Assembly (NCBI GenBank): GCA_041396125.1 | Contig: JAWKZG010000002.1 | Coordinates: 248,001-312,000, forward strand | Direction: 5' to 3' | Length of the DNA: 64,000 bases | Origin: JAWKZG01 sp041396125 | GTDB taxonomy: Bacteria; Pseudomonadota; Gammaproteobacteria; Competibacterales; Competibacteraceae | Part shown: piece by piece, positions 9,008 through 17,710 of the stretch | How the letters are laid out: the number at the start of each line of letters is the position of its first letter | Numbering within the stretch: position 1 is the stretch's first letter | Notes under the pieces: generated by a model | Told to the model about the DNA's origin: nothing | Databases searched by the model: none | The model's input: only the letters and a program-made list of their open reading frames with translations | Made by a program: the position numbers and the translations under genes

Positions 9008-9043
9008 TAAAAAACGAGAGTCAGGTAGTTCTTTTGGCGTCTG

Positions 9044-9082
9044 GCACGGGCTGTTGTCCGACAACAGCTCGTGCACTTTTGC
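9044..9082 (+). terminator. Hairpin after dctM
   Basis: A 14-bp stem (9044-9057 with 9061-9074, one G-T pair) with a three-base loop is followed by ACTTTTG. The T-tract is short, so it may only partly end transcription before the lactonase gene. Confidence 0.6.
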
Positions 9083-9178
9083 TGTGGACTGACCTATAAC
9101 CACAGCCTCTGCTGAACAGTCGGCATTGCACCGGCTGGTCAGTGCTTGTTGTACCACTTCCTTTGGAGGAGAGTAACT

Positions 9179-10268
9179 ATGAAATTCCGTTTTTTATCCC
9201 GCACCACGCTGGCGACAGTTGTCGCACTCGGTGCTGTGCTGGGCGCTCATGCTCAGGAAGATCCCGGTTTCCCGGCAGCAACGGGTGATCCAGTGTGCTG
9301 CCAGCCGGCGCCAAGCTGGAACGCTTGTTCGATGGCGGTTGCGTATTGACCGAAGGCACGTTGCCGCCGGCCATGACGGCATGATGTATTTCAGTGATAT
9401 CACATTTACCCGCTTTTGCAAGGACGCTGATGACCGTTACCTGCAGGCCGGCAATATCTGGAAATACAATCCGCAGACCGGCGAAACCACGATTTTCCGC
9501 AGCCCCAGCGGCATGTCTAACGGTATCAAGTTTGACGCTGACGGCAATATGATTGCGGCGCTGGGCGCAGATTACGGCGGCCGCATGCTGCTGAAAACCG
9601 ATATGCAGAGCGGTAAAAGCTATATCCTCAGTGGCCTTTTTGAGGGCAAACCCTATAACTCTCTAAACGATATCTCCATTGATGAGCAAGGCCGTATTTA
9701 TTTCACTGATCCGCGCTATCTGGGCCATGAGCCGATATTTCAGCCCGGCTATGCGGCTTATCGGCTGGATACTGACGGCACCGTCCACCGGATCGCGACC
9801 AATTGCGGAAAATGTAACGGCATTCTGGTGTCACCCGATCAGCAGCGGCTTTATATCGTCAGTAACGATGACGGCTGGTTCGATGGCCCGCGCCTGCACG
9901 AAGGTGACGCCGCACCGGTCCCCAGCGCACACCTGTTGCAGGTATTTGATCTGGCAGCCGATGGCAGCATCAGCAACCGTCGTGTGCTGATCAATTACAG
10001 CGAGGCCAGAGAGCCTGCCTGCAGCGGCCCGGACGGGATGATTACCGATGTCGAAGGCAATCTGTACGTGGCCGAGCGTTGCGAGCATCGCCCCGGTATT
10101 GCTGTGTATACCCCGGACGGGGAAGAGCTGGCGTTTATTCCAACCGGTGAGGAATTGCCAACCAATGTCGGCTTCGGTCGCGGTGAAGACAGCAATTTGT
10201 TATATGTAACCGCCGGTCACAGCCTGTATCGGATCAGGATGGCCAAAAACGGCTATCAGTTACCCTAG
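9179..10268 (+). CDS. Secreted SMP-30/gluconolactonase-like beta-propeller protein, two frameshifts
   Basis: A periplasmic six-bladed propeller of about 360 residues. GGAGG lies before the ATG at 9179, which opens a signal peptide (MKFRFLSRTTLATVV... ending AHA). The frame then shifts near 9297 and again near 9361; between the shifts the correct reading is LPAGAKLERLFDGGCVLTEG and after them VAAGHDGMMYFSD. Later motifs NGIKFDADGNM, LNDISIDEQGRIYFTDPRY and PACSGPDGMITDVEGNLYVAE are those of the SMP-30/strictosidine-synthase-like family, whose metal site uses an Asn/Asp/Glu set. A lactonase or related hydrolase acting on the substrate of the upstream TRAP and PhyH genes is plausible. Both breaks look like sequence errors because the family pattern continues across them. 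Confidence 0.75.
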
Positions 10269-10276
10269 CAAATAAG

Positions 10277-10304
10277 TCCGGTCGTTGCCTTGACCGGAGC
10301 TTTT
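10277..10304 (+). terminator. Hairpin after the SMP-30-like gene
   Basis: A 7-bp stem (TCCGGTC / GACCGGA) with an 8-base loop, followed by GCTTTT, lies 9 bases after the stop codon. It fits a weak factor-independent terminator. Confidence 0.5.
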
Positions 10305-10327
10305 CCGGCTGAGGCGCAACAAACGGC

Positions 10328-10364
10328 GACGCCGCACTATATTGTTTTGATATAGTGCGGCGTC
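10328..10364. terminator. Perfect 15-bp inverted repeat between convergent genes
   Basis: The arms 10328-10342 and 10350-10364 are exactly complementary, with a 7-base T-rich loop (TGTTTTG). It lies between the plus-strand lactonase gene and the minus-strand caspase gene and probably acts as a bidirectional terminator, although the flanking T-tracts are poor. Confidence 0.6.
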
Positions 10365-10396
10365 TCTCGTTCAGGGGGCCGAACAGTCAGTGTGGA

Positions 10397-11584
10397 TCAA
10401 TCCTGGCTTGCCCGCTGAATGCGGTTCAGCATTTGGTCAGTCAGAGACTGGGTCAAACCGGTCATGATCTGCAACTGGTCCAGATTGGCCGATTGATAGT
10501 GCATGAAAGCCTGGTCCAGCGATTTTTGGGCCGCTTTGAACTGCCCCTCGCGCAATTGCTGTTGTGCCTGACTCAGTAGCATGTCCAGTGATGGCTGCTT
10601 GCTGACCGGTGCTGCTGCCGGGGATTCAAGTTGCAATTGATCAAGTGACAGCTCCAGGCGCTGAGGATACTGCGCTGCCGGCGCTTTTTCAGGCGTTTTC
10701 GATTCCGTGTGCAATACGGGCGTTAGTGCTGGCGTTGATACGGGTGTCGGGGCGCGGCTGACCGGCACTTGCGGACTGGCAGCCGGTTTCGGCTGGAAGA
10801 AAAAATCACCCGTCAGCGAGGAGTTTTCCCACGGAATCTGAGCACCATCGGTTTCCGCCATAACACCGGCCCGCACGCGTTTGAAAACCTGCTCAATCGG
10901 CAAACCGGGCGTGTTCATATTAGCCAGCAGATGCTTGGTGAACAGACCATTGTCATCGCCATCAATGGCTACTTGCCCCGGTCCGGTCGCAAACGAAATA
11001 TACGTGCCGCTCGGGGTGTTGGAATAATTGATCGGGGCCAGTCCGTTTTGCAGCGAGCGGCTGTTGCGGGTAAAAGGGTTATTGCGGCAGGCATCCAGAA
11101 TGACGATATTCAGACGATTGCCAGCGGCGCCAAGCTCGTCCAGCACCTGATTGAGATTCAGCGACTGGTATTTGATTTCATGCAGTCGTTGTACATCGGT
11201 ATTGACCGGAACCAGATAGTTTTCGCCGTCCAGCTGAACACCGTGACCAGCATAATAAAACAGTCCAATGCCGCCGACCCGGCGCAGGGTATCGCCAAAT
11301 TCACGCAATGCGACAAACATTTGCGCTGCGCTGGCATTTTCCAGATTAATGACATGAAAACCCACTTTCTGCAGCTCTTCTGTCATATCGCGAGCGTCGT
11401 TGGCCGGACTGACCAGTGGTGCCTGCGGGTAGGTGCTGTTACCGATCACCAGAGCCACCCGATACTCACCCGGATAGGAATTCAGCCCGGAAAGATCCGT
11501 TGCGGGGACGGCAGCCTGCAGCGTCTGCACCGGACACACCAGACAGACCGCTAAAAGTATGAGGGTGCTGAGGGATTGTGTCAT
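10397..11584 (-). CDS. Secreted caspase-like peptidase (C14 family)
   Basis: A 395-residue prokaryotic metacaspase-type protein. A signal peptide (MTQSLSTLILLAVCLVCPVQ) precedes the p20-like domain, where YRVALVIGNSTY starts the fold, H114 in YYAGHGVQ and C166 in LDACRNNPF form the catalytic dyad, and GTYISFATGPGQVA follows. A Pro/Thr-rich linker (about residues 265-310) leads to a helical C-terminus with a tetratricopeptide-like pattern (AQQQLREGQFKAAQKSLDQAF). Caspase homologues cleave after Arg, Lys or Asp; the target is unknown. The start at 11584 is preferred because GGAG lies 9 bases upstream; an in-frame ATG 63 bases earlier would spoil the signal peptide. It is a single-gene unit. Confidence 0.82.
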   Translation of the reverse strand: MTQSLSTLILLAVCLVCPVQTLQAAVPATDLSGLNSYPGEYRVALVIGNSTYPQAPLVSPANDARDMTEELQKVGFHVINLENASAAQMFVALREFGDTLRRVGGIGLFYYAGHGVQLDGENYLVPVNTDVQRLHEIKYQSLNLNQVLDELGAAGNRLNIVILDACRNNPFTRNSRSLQNGLAPINYSNTPSGTYISFATGPGQVAIDGDDNGLFTKHLLANMNTPGLPIEQVFKRVRAGVMAETDGAQIPWENSSLTGDFFFQPKPAASPQVPVSRAPTPVSTPALTPVLHTESKTPEKAPAAQYPQRLELSLDQLQLESPAAAPVSKQPSLDMLLSQAQQQLREGQFKAAQKSLDQAFMHYQSANLDQLQIMTGLTQSLTDQMLNRIQRASQD

Positions 11585-11713
11585 GGTCGTAAACTCCGCT
11601 GTCTGGAAATCAGTATCGTATTTGCATGAAGAAAAAGCGAATTTCATGCCATAAATTTATTTTTATAAAATACAGATAGATATAAAAAGTATCGCACTGT
11701 ATTACAGGATAAT

Positions 11714-11728
11714 GGTTCAAAGTGAACC
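11714..11728. promoter_or_regulatory. Candidate operator GGTTCA-AAG-TGAACC
   Basis: A perfect 6-bp inverted repeat with a 3-base spacer, plus a third half-site GGTTCA at 11736-11741. It lies in the divergent spacer upstream of the aminotransferase gene. A regulator is not identified. Confidence 0.35.
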
Positions 11729-11781
11729 GCACGCTGGTTCAAATGATTTGTGATCTGCCGACCTGGCAGGTGCTCGGCCTG

Positions 11782-11807
11782 AGGAAATCACATAAGGAAA
11801 TCACATA
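11782..11807 (+). repeat. 13-nt perfect tandem duplication
   Basis: The unit AGGAAATCACATA occurs at 11782-11794 and 11795-11807 without a gap, upstream of the aminotransferase gene. Its length equals that of the duplication at 507-532, although the sequence is unrelated. Confidence 0.65.
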
Positions 11808-11926
11808 CTGCGGCGACGCATTGCGGATTACAATACCGAAACACCGGTTAGGCCTGCCGGCATTATTATTACCCTGTGTACGACATGCCTTGCCTGAATA
11901 TGGCAATTTTTTTGGAGAGTATCCCC

Positions 11927-13105
11927 TTGTCTTTTCTTAAACCCGACTCTTTTTTTAAACCCGAATTCGACGACCTGGATTTTACCGGTATCAGCCGTAT
12001 TGCGGTGCCGAACATGGGCAAACCCGATCTGCTGCCGCTATGGTTTGGCGAAGGTGACGCGGTAACGCCGGAGTTTATCCGCCGGGCCGCCCAGCAGGCG
12101 CTGGATGATGGTCAGACTTTTTATGCCAATGCTCGCGGTATCCCGGCGCTGCGCGATACCCTTAAAACCTATCTGGATCGCCTGTATGGCCTCGATCTGA
12201 ATCCGGATCGGCTGCTGGTGCCGGGGCCGACCATGATCACCGTTGCGATGGCGGCACAAGCCAGTCTGACCCGGGGCGATCAGGCTCTGGTCGTTAGCCC
12301 GTACTGGCCGAATATCGAGCGCGCTATCCAGATCACCGGGGCCGAAGTGATCAGTTATGCGCAGGAACAGCGCAATGGACGCTGGTTTCTGGATGTCGAT
12401 GGTTTGATCGCCGCCGTAACAGATCGCACCCGGCTGATTTATGTTAATTCGCCGTGTAACCCGAGCGGCTGGGTAATGACGCCGGAGCAGCAGGCGCAGC
12501 TGCTCGAATTCTGCCGTGCCCGGAATATCCTGTTACTGGCGGATGAGGTGTATCACCGGCTGGTGTTTGAGGGCGATGTCGCGCCGTCGTTTCTGAGCAT
12601 CGCCCGCGATGACGATCCTTTAATTGTCGTTAACGGGTTTTCCAAATCCTGGGCCATGACCGGCTGGCGGCTCGGCTGGATGGTGGTACCGGCCGACCGG
12701 CTGGAACAATTCATGGTGATGGCGCAGTGTTTTACCACCGGTGCGCCGACCTTTATCCAGGCCGGCGGTATCGCCGCACTGCAGGATGGCGAACCGCTGG
12801 TGCGGGAACTGCGCGAGCAATACCGCGCCGGGCGGGAACTGGTCATGCAACGGCTGGGCGGGCATCCGCGCATTGAAGTGCTGCGCCCGGAAGGTGCGTT
12901 TTATGCGTTCCCCCGTATTAAAGGGCTTAACGACAGTCTGGCTTTTGCCCAGACCCTGGTCGAACAGGAAAACGTCGGCGTTGCGCCCGGCTATACTTTC
13001 GGACCGGGTTTTGATGGCCATATCCGCTTGTCGTTCGCGCAGTCGCACAGCCGTTTATCAAGCGCGCTGGATGGCTTGCTGCACCATCTGGATAAGACGG
13101 CTTAA
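11927..13105 (+). CDS. PLP-dependent class I/II aminotransferase
   Basis: About 392 residues of fold-type I aminotransferase. The core shows the substrate loop LWFGEGDAVTP, the ring-stacking region VVSPYWPN, the asparagine in NSPCNPSGW, the aspartate and tyrosine in LLADEVYHRLV, the Schiff-base lysine in GFSKSWAMTGWRLGW and the carboxylate-binding arginine in HIRLSF. This is the AspC/AlaA-like subgroup; the amino donor cannot be fixed. The start at TTG 11927 is preferred because GGAGAG ends 7 bases before it; an ATG further upstream (11876 or 11900) would need a ribosome-binding site that is not there. An alanyl-tRNA editing protein gene follows after 42 bases and is probably co-transcribed. 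Confidence 0.85.
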   Translation: MSFLKPDSFFKPEFDDLDFTGISRIAVPNMGKPDLLPLWFGEGDAVTPEFIRRAAQQALDDGQTFYANARGIPALRDTLKTYLDRLYGLDLNPDRLLVPGPTMITVAMAAQASLTRGDQALVVSPYWPNIERAIQITGAEVISYAQEQRNGRWFLDVDGLIAAVTDRTRLIYVNSPCNPSGWVMTPEQQAQLLEFCRARNILLLADEVYHRLVFEGDVAPSFLSIARDDDPLIVVNGFSKSWAMTGWRLGWMVVPADRLEQFMVMAQCFTTGAPTFIQAGGIAALQDGEPLVRELREQYRAGRELVMQRLGGHPRIEVLRPEGAFYAFPRIKGLNDSLAFAQTLVEQENVGVAPGYTFGPGFDGHIRLSFAQSHSRLSSALDGLLHHLDKTA

Positions 13106-13147
13106 GCCGGTTTTCAGCTATTTTTCAATAATATTCAGGAGGAATCT

Positions 13148-13852
13148 ATGACGGAAGCACTGTATGGCGAAGACGCCTATTTAAAAACCTGTACGGCAAA
13201 CGTCGTGCGCGCCGACGAGCAGGGTATTATTCTGGATCGCACGATATTTTACGCCATGGGTGGTGGCCAGCCGGGTGATAGCGGCTTACTGCGACTGGCC
13301 GATGGTCGCGAAATCGTGATAACCGATACCCGTAAAAGCGAACACGGTATTGTGCATATTCCTGCCCCGGACAGCGCGCTGCCGCAAGCCGGTGAGCAGT
13401 TGACAGCAGAAATCGACTGGTCGCGCCGCTATGCCCATATGCGTATGCACACCTGTTTGCATCTGCTTTGCGCGCTGGTAGACGCACCGGTTACCGGTGG
13501 TTCTATCGGTGCGGAAAAAGGCCGACTGGACTTTGATGTGCCGAATCCGATTCTGGCCAAAGACGAGATCACCGCCGAGCTGAACCGGCTGATACAGGAA
13601 AACCACCCGGTCAGTACACGCTGGATCAGCGAAGCCGAACTCGACGCCCAGCCGGAGCTGGTCAAGACCATGTCGGTGCAGCCGCCGCGTGGTTCGGGGC
13701 GGGTACGATTGCTGGCGATAGAGGATGTGGACCTACAGCCTTGCGGCGGCACTCACGTACGCGCTACCGGTGAAATAGGCCCGGTGCGGGTGCGCAAAAT
13801 CGAGAAAAAAAGCCGTATGAACCGACGCGTGATTGTCGAGTTTGCGTCCTGA
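13148..13852 (+). CDS. Alanyl-tRNA editing protein AlaX
   Basis: A free-standing trans-editing factor of 234 residues that hydrolyses Ser- or Gly-tRNA(Ala). It matches the editing part of alanyl-tRNA synthetase: the opening FYAMGGGQPGDSG, the zinc-binding HxxxH in RMHTCLHLL (about residues 98-104) and the second zinc motif in QPCGGTHVRATGEIG (about residues 197-211). The synthetase catalytic domain is absent, as expected for AlaX. AGGAGGAATCT directly precedes the ATG. Its pairing with an aminotransferase is common in proteobacterial genomes but gives no obvious shared pathway. Confidence 0.9.
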   Translation: MTEALYGEDAYLKTCTANVVRADEQGIILDRTIFYAMGGGQPGDSGLLRLADGREIVITDTRKSEHGIVHIPAPDSALPQAGEQLTAEIDWSRRYAHMRMHTCLHLLCALVDAPVTGGSIGAEKGRLDFDVPNPILAKDEITAELNRLIQENHPVSTRWISEAELDAQPELVKTMSVQPPRGSGRVRLLAIEDVDLQPCGGTHVRATGEIGPVRVRKIEKKSRMNRRVIVEFAS

Positions 13853-13994
13853 ACAGTCTTGCAAAAAAATCAGCGTAACAAAATTTTTTTCTGTATCGAC
13901 AATTGTTTAAAACAGGTTTTTAAAACTGGAGTATGCTCTTTTGCTGTTCGCATAAGCGGGCAGTTTTTATGGATAATTCATCGAGTGGACTCCA

Positions 13995-14687
13995 ATGAAC
14001 AAATATTTTGCTGAATTCGTCGGTACATTTTGGTTGGTTTTGGGGGGGTGTGGCAGTGCGGTTTTGGCGGCAGCATTCCCCGATGTAGGCATAGGACTGC
14101 TAGGCGTTGCGCTGGCATTTGGTTTAACGGTGTTGACGATGGCCTTTGCGATTGGCCATATTTCAGGTTGCCATCTCAATCCGGCAATTTCGATCGGCCT
14201 GTTGGTCGGTGGCCGTTTCCCGGCGAAAGATTTAATTCCTTATATCGTGGCGCAAGTGCTCGGCGGCATTGTAGCCGGCGGGGTGCTGTACCTGATCGCC
14301 AGTGGTAAAGCCGGCTTCGATGTGTCCGCCGGTTTTGCGTCGAACGGTTTCGGTGAACACTCGCCGGGTGGTTATTCAATGCTGGCAGCGCTGATTTGTG
14401 AAATCGTCATGACCGGGATGTTCCTGTTCGTGATCATGGGTGCCACCGACAAACGCGCCCCGGCGGGTTTTGCGCCGATTGCTATCGGTCTGTGCCTGAC
14501 TCTGATTCACCTGATCAGTATCCCGGTCACTAATACTTCGGTCAATCCGGCTCGTAGCACGGGTGTGGCCTTGTATGTCGGCGATTGGGCGCTGGATCAG
14601 CTATGGTTGTTCTGGGTCGCGCCCATTATCGGTGCTGTGATCGGCGCAACGCTTTATCGGGTGATCAGCGGCGGCGATGAAGATTAA
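13995..14687 (+). CDS. aqpZ: Aquaporin Z-type water channel
   Basis: A 230-residue MIP-family channel with six membrane helices and two half-helix loops carrying both NPA boxes, HLNPAIS (about residue 63) and SVNPARS (about residue 182). The selectivity-filter region with phenylalanine and histidine (LTVLTMAF, LTLIHLISI) and the arginine after the second NPA fit a water-selective channel rather than a glycerol facilitator, which would have Asp in NPARD. The preceding 140 bases are AT-rich and probably hold its promoter. It appears to be monocistronic. Confidence 0.92.
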   Translation: MNKYFAEFVGTFWLVLGGCGSAVLAAAFPDVGIGLLGVALAFGLTVLTMAFAIGHISGCHLNPAISIGLLVGGRFPAKDLIPYIVAQVLGGIVAGGVLYLIASGKAGFDVSAGFASNGFGEHSPGGYSMLAALICEIVMTGMFLFVIMGATDKRAPAGFAPIAIGLCLTLIHLISIPVTNTSVNPARSTGVALYVGDWALDQLWLFWVAPIIGAVIGATLYRVISGGDED

Positions 14688-14849
14688 GCCATCCCTGGTT
14701 TATAAAACCGAATTTGTAAAACAGAAGATTAAAATTTTCGGTTAAGACGGATTTTCAAGATAGTGGGGATCATTGTATCTCCACTATTTTCCAGGCCAGT
14801 GTTCCAGTTCCTCGCAATCCATTTTCTTCCCCGCCGCTTCCCTGCAACA

Positions 14850-15400
14850 TTACAGTAAACGCTGTTCACCCTGATAAAGCAGTTTGTTGCCAGTACGGCG
14901 ACTGCTGAATGCGTGCTTGCCATAGCGTCTGACCCGCACTGCGCTAACCCAATGTTCCTCGCCGGTACCGGCATCAATAAACCGGATATAGCGTGTGCGC
15001 CGTGCTTTGAGCGCCCGCGCATCCATCTGATGAGTGCGCTGCAAGCGACGCCCAACCAGCCCTTCGCAGACGGCCTGCCATTCTTTGCCATGCGGCCGGA
15101 TGCGTTGCGGATAATGCAGCCGCACCGCGACGATATGGGCCAATTCATGCGGCAGCGTATCGTGCAGTAATTCCGGCGGATTTTGCAGACCGAGCGGTAG
15201 CGACAGCCGAATCAGGCACTGGGCCGGGTAAGCCAGACCGGCGGCCCGGCCGCGCTGATACCAGATAATGCGGGTGTTTGCCACTGGCCGCCGCTGCGAC
15301 CCAGTACGGTTTGCGGCAGGGCGGGCCAGCGCTGACAGGCGGTGTCGAGTAATTCGCCCAGACGGGCAGTCGCCTGTTGCTGCAGGGTGATAGCGTCCAT
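14850..15400 (-). CDS. sprT: SprT-family zinc metalloprotease-like protein, one frameshift
   Basis: The N-terminal part (MDAITLQQQATARLGELLD..., from 15400) is read in one frame. A shift near 15275 moves the gene into the frame carrying the SprT core NTRIIWYQRGRAAGLAY, the active-site LPHELAHIVAVRLH (HExxH) and the third ligand region PHGKEW. The C-terminal part lacks a clear four-cysteine zinc ribbon. Total length is about 183 residues, close to the family norm of 160-170. SprT homologues resemble the DNA-protein crosslink protease Spartan. The start follows no strong ribosome-binding site. The shift is best explained as an indel in the sequence, because both parts continue the same family pattern. 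Confidence 0.75.
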
Positions 15401-15469
15401 GGTGAAATCTTACGATGCTTTTTGCCGACTTCCAATACAATTGACCCGTAATCGGTGAGCGATCATAAG

Positions 15470-15505
15470 ATCAGCACAGGCATCAGCACTGGCATCAGCA
15501 ATGGT
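15470..15505 (+). repeat. Three imperfect 12-nt tandem units
   Basis: ATCAGCACAGGC, ATCAGCACTGGC and ATCAGCAATGGT follow one another at 15470, 15482 and 15494. The third unit contains the ATG (15501) of the small membrane-protein gene, so that start arises inside a repeat. Confidence 0.55.
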
Positions 15506-15755
15506 TTCTAAGCGTACTATGCGGAAATTCTTCAAACCCTGGGTACTGGTTGCTAGCGGGGTGATTATGAACATCGTTTCAGCCCTGATTGTGCACACCT
15601 TCGTCGAGCGCAATATGCATCAGGTGGACGATTTAATGCAGCAGTCGAGCCGGGTGGACAGCCGTATCGATACGCTATGGGAAAACTACCGCAGTCTGCA
15701 AAATCAGCAGATGTATTTCACAACCTTATTATTGACAGCGAATCCGGTCACGTAG
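15501..15755 (+). CDS. Small membrane protein with coiled-coil tail, probably truncated
   Basis: An 84-residue hypothetical protein with basic N-terminus, one membrane helix (PWVLVASGVIMNIVSALIV, residues about 13-31) and a heptad-like periplasmic or cytoplasmic tail (DDLMQQSSRVDSRIDTLWENYRSLQNQQM). I do not recognise the family. Its TAG stop at 15753 lies inside the left arm of the inverted-repeat element, so the original gene was probably longer and was cut by insertion of that element. The start at 15501 lies in a 12-nt repeat; the ATG at 15519 is an alternative. Confidence 0.5.
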   Translation: MVSKRTMRKFFKPWVLVASGVIMNIVSALIVHTFVERNMHQVDDLMQQSSRVDSRIDTLWENYRSLQNQQMYFTTLLLTANPVT

Positions 15756-15821
15756 GGGTAGACCTATGTATCCGGCCAAAATCCGTAGGGAATCAGGGCG
15801 GACACACAGGTCCGCCCCTAC
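15752..15821. repeat. REP/MITE-like element with 26-bp imperfect inverted arms
   Basis: The left arm 15752-15777 and right arm 15796-15821 match at 21 of 26 positions when one is reverse-complemented; the outermost 7 bases (GTAGGGG / CCCCTAC) are identical. GTAGGGG-flanked palindromes of this type are widespread in proteobacteria and are often tied to RAYT transposases, and a RAYT remnant begins 3 bases after the right arm. Confidence 0.7.
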
Positions 15822-15823
15822 AT

Positions 15824-16036
15824 GGCATCGTGCAATGGTTTAAAACCATGTCCACCAATAACTCTATCCGTGGCGTGAAGCAGCACGACTGGCCGCCGTT
15901 TCCCGGGAAATTATGGCAACGCAATTATTGGGAACGCATCATCCGCAGCGAACCGGAATTGGATCGTATTCGGGTATACATCCGGAACAATCCCCCCAAT
16001 GAGAAATGGGCAGATATAAGCGTTTCTGGTACATAA
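15824..16036 (+). pseudogene. C-terminal remnant of a RAYT (REP-associated tyrosine transposase, Y1 family)
   Basis: About 70 codons read IVQWFKTMSTNNSIR, then LWQRNYWERIIRSEPELDRIRVYI and NNPPNEKW. This is the last third of Y1/IS200-like REP-associated transposases, where the WQRxYxExIIR and YIxxNP patterns are standard. The catalytic HUH motif and tyrosine that precede this part are missing, so the fragment cannot be active. It directly follows the inverted-repeat element; the fused upstream frame is an accident of insertion. Confidence 0.75.
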
Positions 16037-16062
16037 TCCCAGCGAATGATTCAGTATGCTAA

Positions 16063-17710
16063 TCAGGCTGCTTCGAAGACGCCGAAATCCCAGTTTTTAC
16101 CCGGAGCCGCGTTGAACAAGGCGCGGGTATACTCATGGCTGGGATGGGCAAAAATATCAACGGTTCGGCCGTATTCGACGATTTCGCCTTTATACATCAC
16201 CGCAATATCATCGCAAACCTGAGCGGCGACACGCAGATCATGGGTGATAAACAACATCGCCAGATTGAACTTGACCCGCACATCATCCAGCAGTTCCAGC
16301 ACTTGCGCCTGCACTGAAACATCGAGTGCGGAGACGGCTTCATCAGCAATCAGGACTTCCGGTTCCATGGCCAGCGCGCGGGCGATACAGATGCGCTGAC
16401 GCTGCCCGCCGGAAAACTGGTTCGGAAAGCGATCCACCGCTTTCGGATCAAGTCCGACAATTTGCATCAGATCACGCGCCCGCTGCCAGGCGTCGCGCTT
16501 GGACAAGCCGAAATTCATCGGTCCTTCGACAATCGAGGCACCGACAGAAATACGCGGATTGAGCGATCAGTAAGTCCTGAAAAACAATCTGGATACGTTT
16601 CCGATGTGCGCGCAGCTGATTCACAGGCAGGCTGGCGATTTCGTCATTATCCAGATAAATCGCGCCAGCACTGGGGTCAATCAAGCGCACGATACAACGC
16701 GCCACGGTGGATTTACCGGAACCGGATTCGCCCACAATGCCCAAAGTCTGGCCGCGTTTAACCTGAATATTGACATCGTGGGCAGCGTTAACCACCCGGC
16801 CACGCTTGAGCCAGCCACTCTGACCGTATACTTTGCGCAGATCCTGGGTAGACAGCACCACCGGTGCCTCCGGGTCGAGTTCACGCTGTTTCGGTTTCAG
16901 GCTGGGTACAGCAGACACCAGCATGCGGGTGTAGTCATTCTGCGGATTGCGCAACACCTGCTCGGCAGTGCCTGTTTCCACAATCCGGCCCCACTGCATG
17001 ACCGCCACCCGGTCGGCGATATCAGCCACCACACCAAAATCATGGGTGATAAACATGACGCCGGTACCGTGATCGCGGTTGAGATCCTTGATCAGTTGCA
17101 GAATCTGCGCCTGGGTGGTGACATCCAGCGCAGTGGTTGGCTCATCGGCGATCAGCAGCGGAGGATCAAGGGCCAGCGCCATGGCGATCATCACACGCTG
17201 GCGCTGCCCGCCGGACAGCTGGTGCGGGTAGGCTTTGTGCATTTTTTCGGGATCGGGCAGACTGACCGAATGCATCAGATCCAGCACTTTGCGATGCCGC
17301 TCGCGGGATGACAGTTGAGTATGGTTCAGCAGCATTTCCTCGATCTGCCGGCCGACCTGCAGGACCGGATTAAGGGCAGTCATCGGCTCCTGAAAAATCA
17401 TCGCCATACCGACCCCGCGCAGCGCCCGCAGGCGTTCATCGCTGGCGAGCAGCAAGTCTTCGTCCTGCAGCAGCACCTGGCCGGCAGTAGGGCGCAGCTG
17501 CTGGCGCGGCAGCAGGCCCATGACGGTGTGTGCGGTGACGGATTTACCGGAGCCGGATTCGCCCACGATACAGAGGATTTCGCCAGGGTTGACATGCAGA
17601 CTGACATCTTCAATCGCATTGCTGCGATCCGCGTCCGCAGGCAACCGGACAGTGAGATTATTGATTGTTAATATCGGGTTATTCATGGTCGGGTTGCGGA
17701 CCTCAGGCAT
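16063..17710 (-). CDS. Oligopeptide-type ABC transporter, fused double ATPase, one frameshift
   Basis: A DppD-DppF type fusion of about 550 residues, like GsiA or YejF. The first ATPase has Walker A GESGSGKSVTAH, signature LSGGQRQRVMIA and Walker B LLIADEPTTALD. The second has GESGSGKSTVAR, FSGGQRQRICIA and LIADEAVSALD. The frame shifts near 16565, where VFQD should run into LNPRISVGASIVEG; 10 bases stand where 12 are expected, so a small deletion is likely. The second domain has ADEAVSALD, as usual for this subfamily. It energises the DppB-DppC permease encoded upstream. The start overlaps the dppC stop by 8 bases; the ATG at 17686 is a possible alternative. Confidence 0.85.

Larger units (their letters stand above)
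11585..11926. other. Gene-free spacer between the caspase gene and the aminotransferase gene
   Basis: An AT-rich divergent promoter region of about 340 bases. It holds a symmetrical GGTTCA-x3-TGAACC element and a 13-base tandem duplication, listed separately. Small open frames here lack a ribosome-binding site and recognisable content. Confidence 0.5.

Noticed and set aside
10769..11554. A 261-codon plus-strand frame antisense to the caspase gene.
   Set aside because: No recognisable domain; the minus strand has a signal peptide and catalytic dyad.
13148..13852. Fragment of alanyl-tRNA synthetase.
   Set aside because: Length, start with a strong ribosome-binding site and complete editing motifs fit free-standing AlaX.
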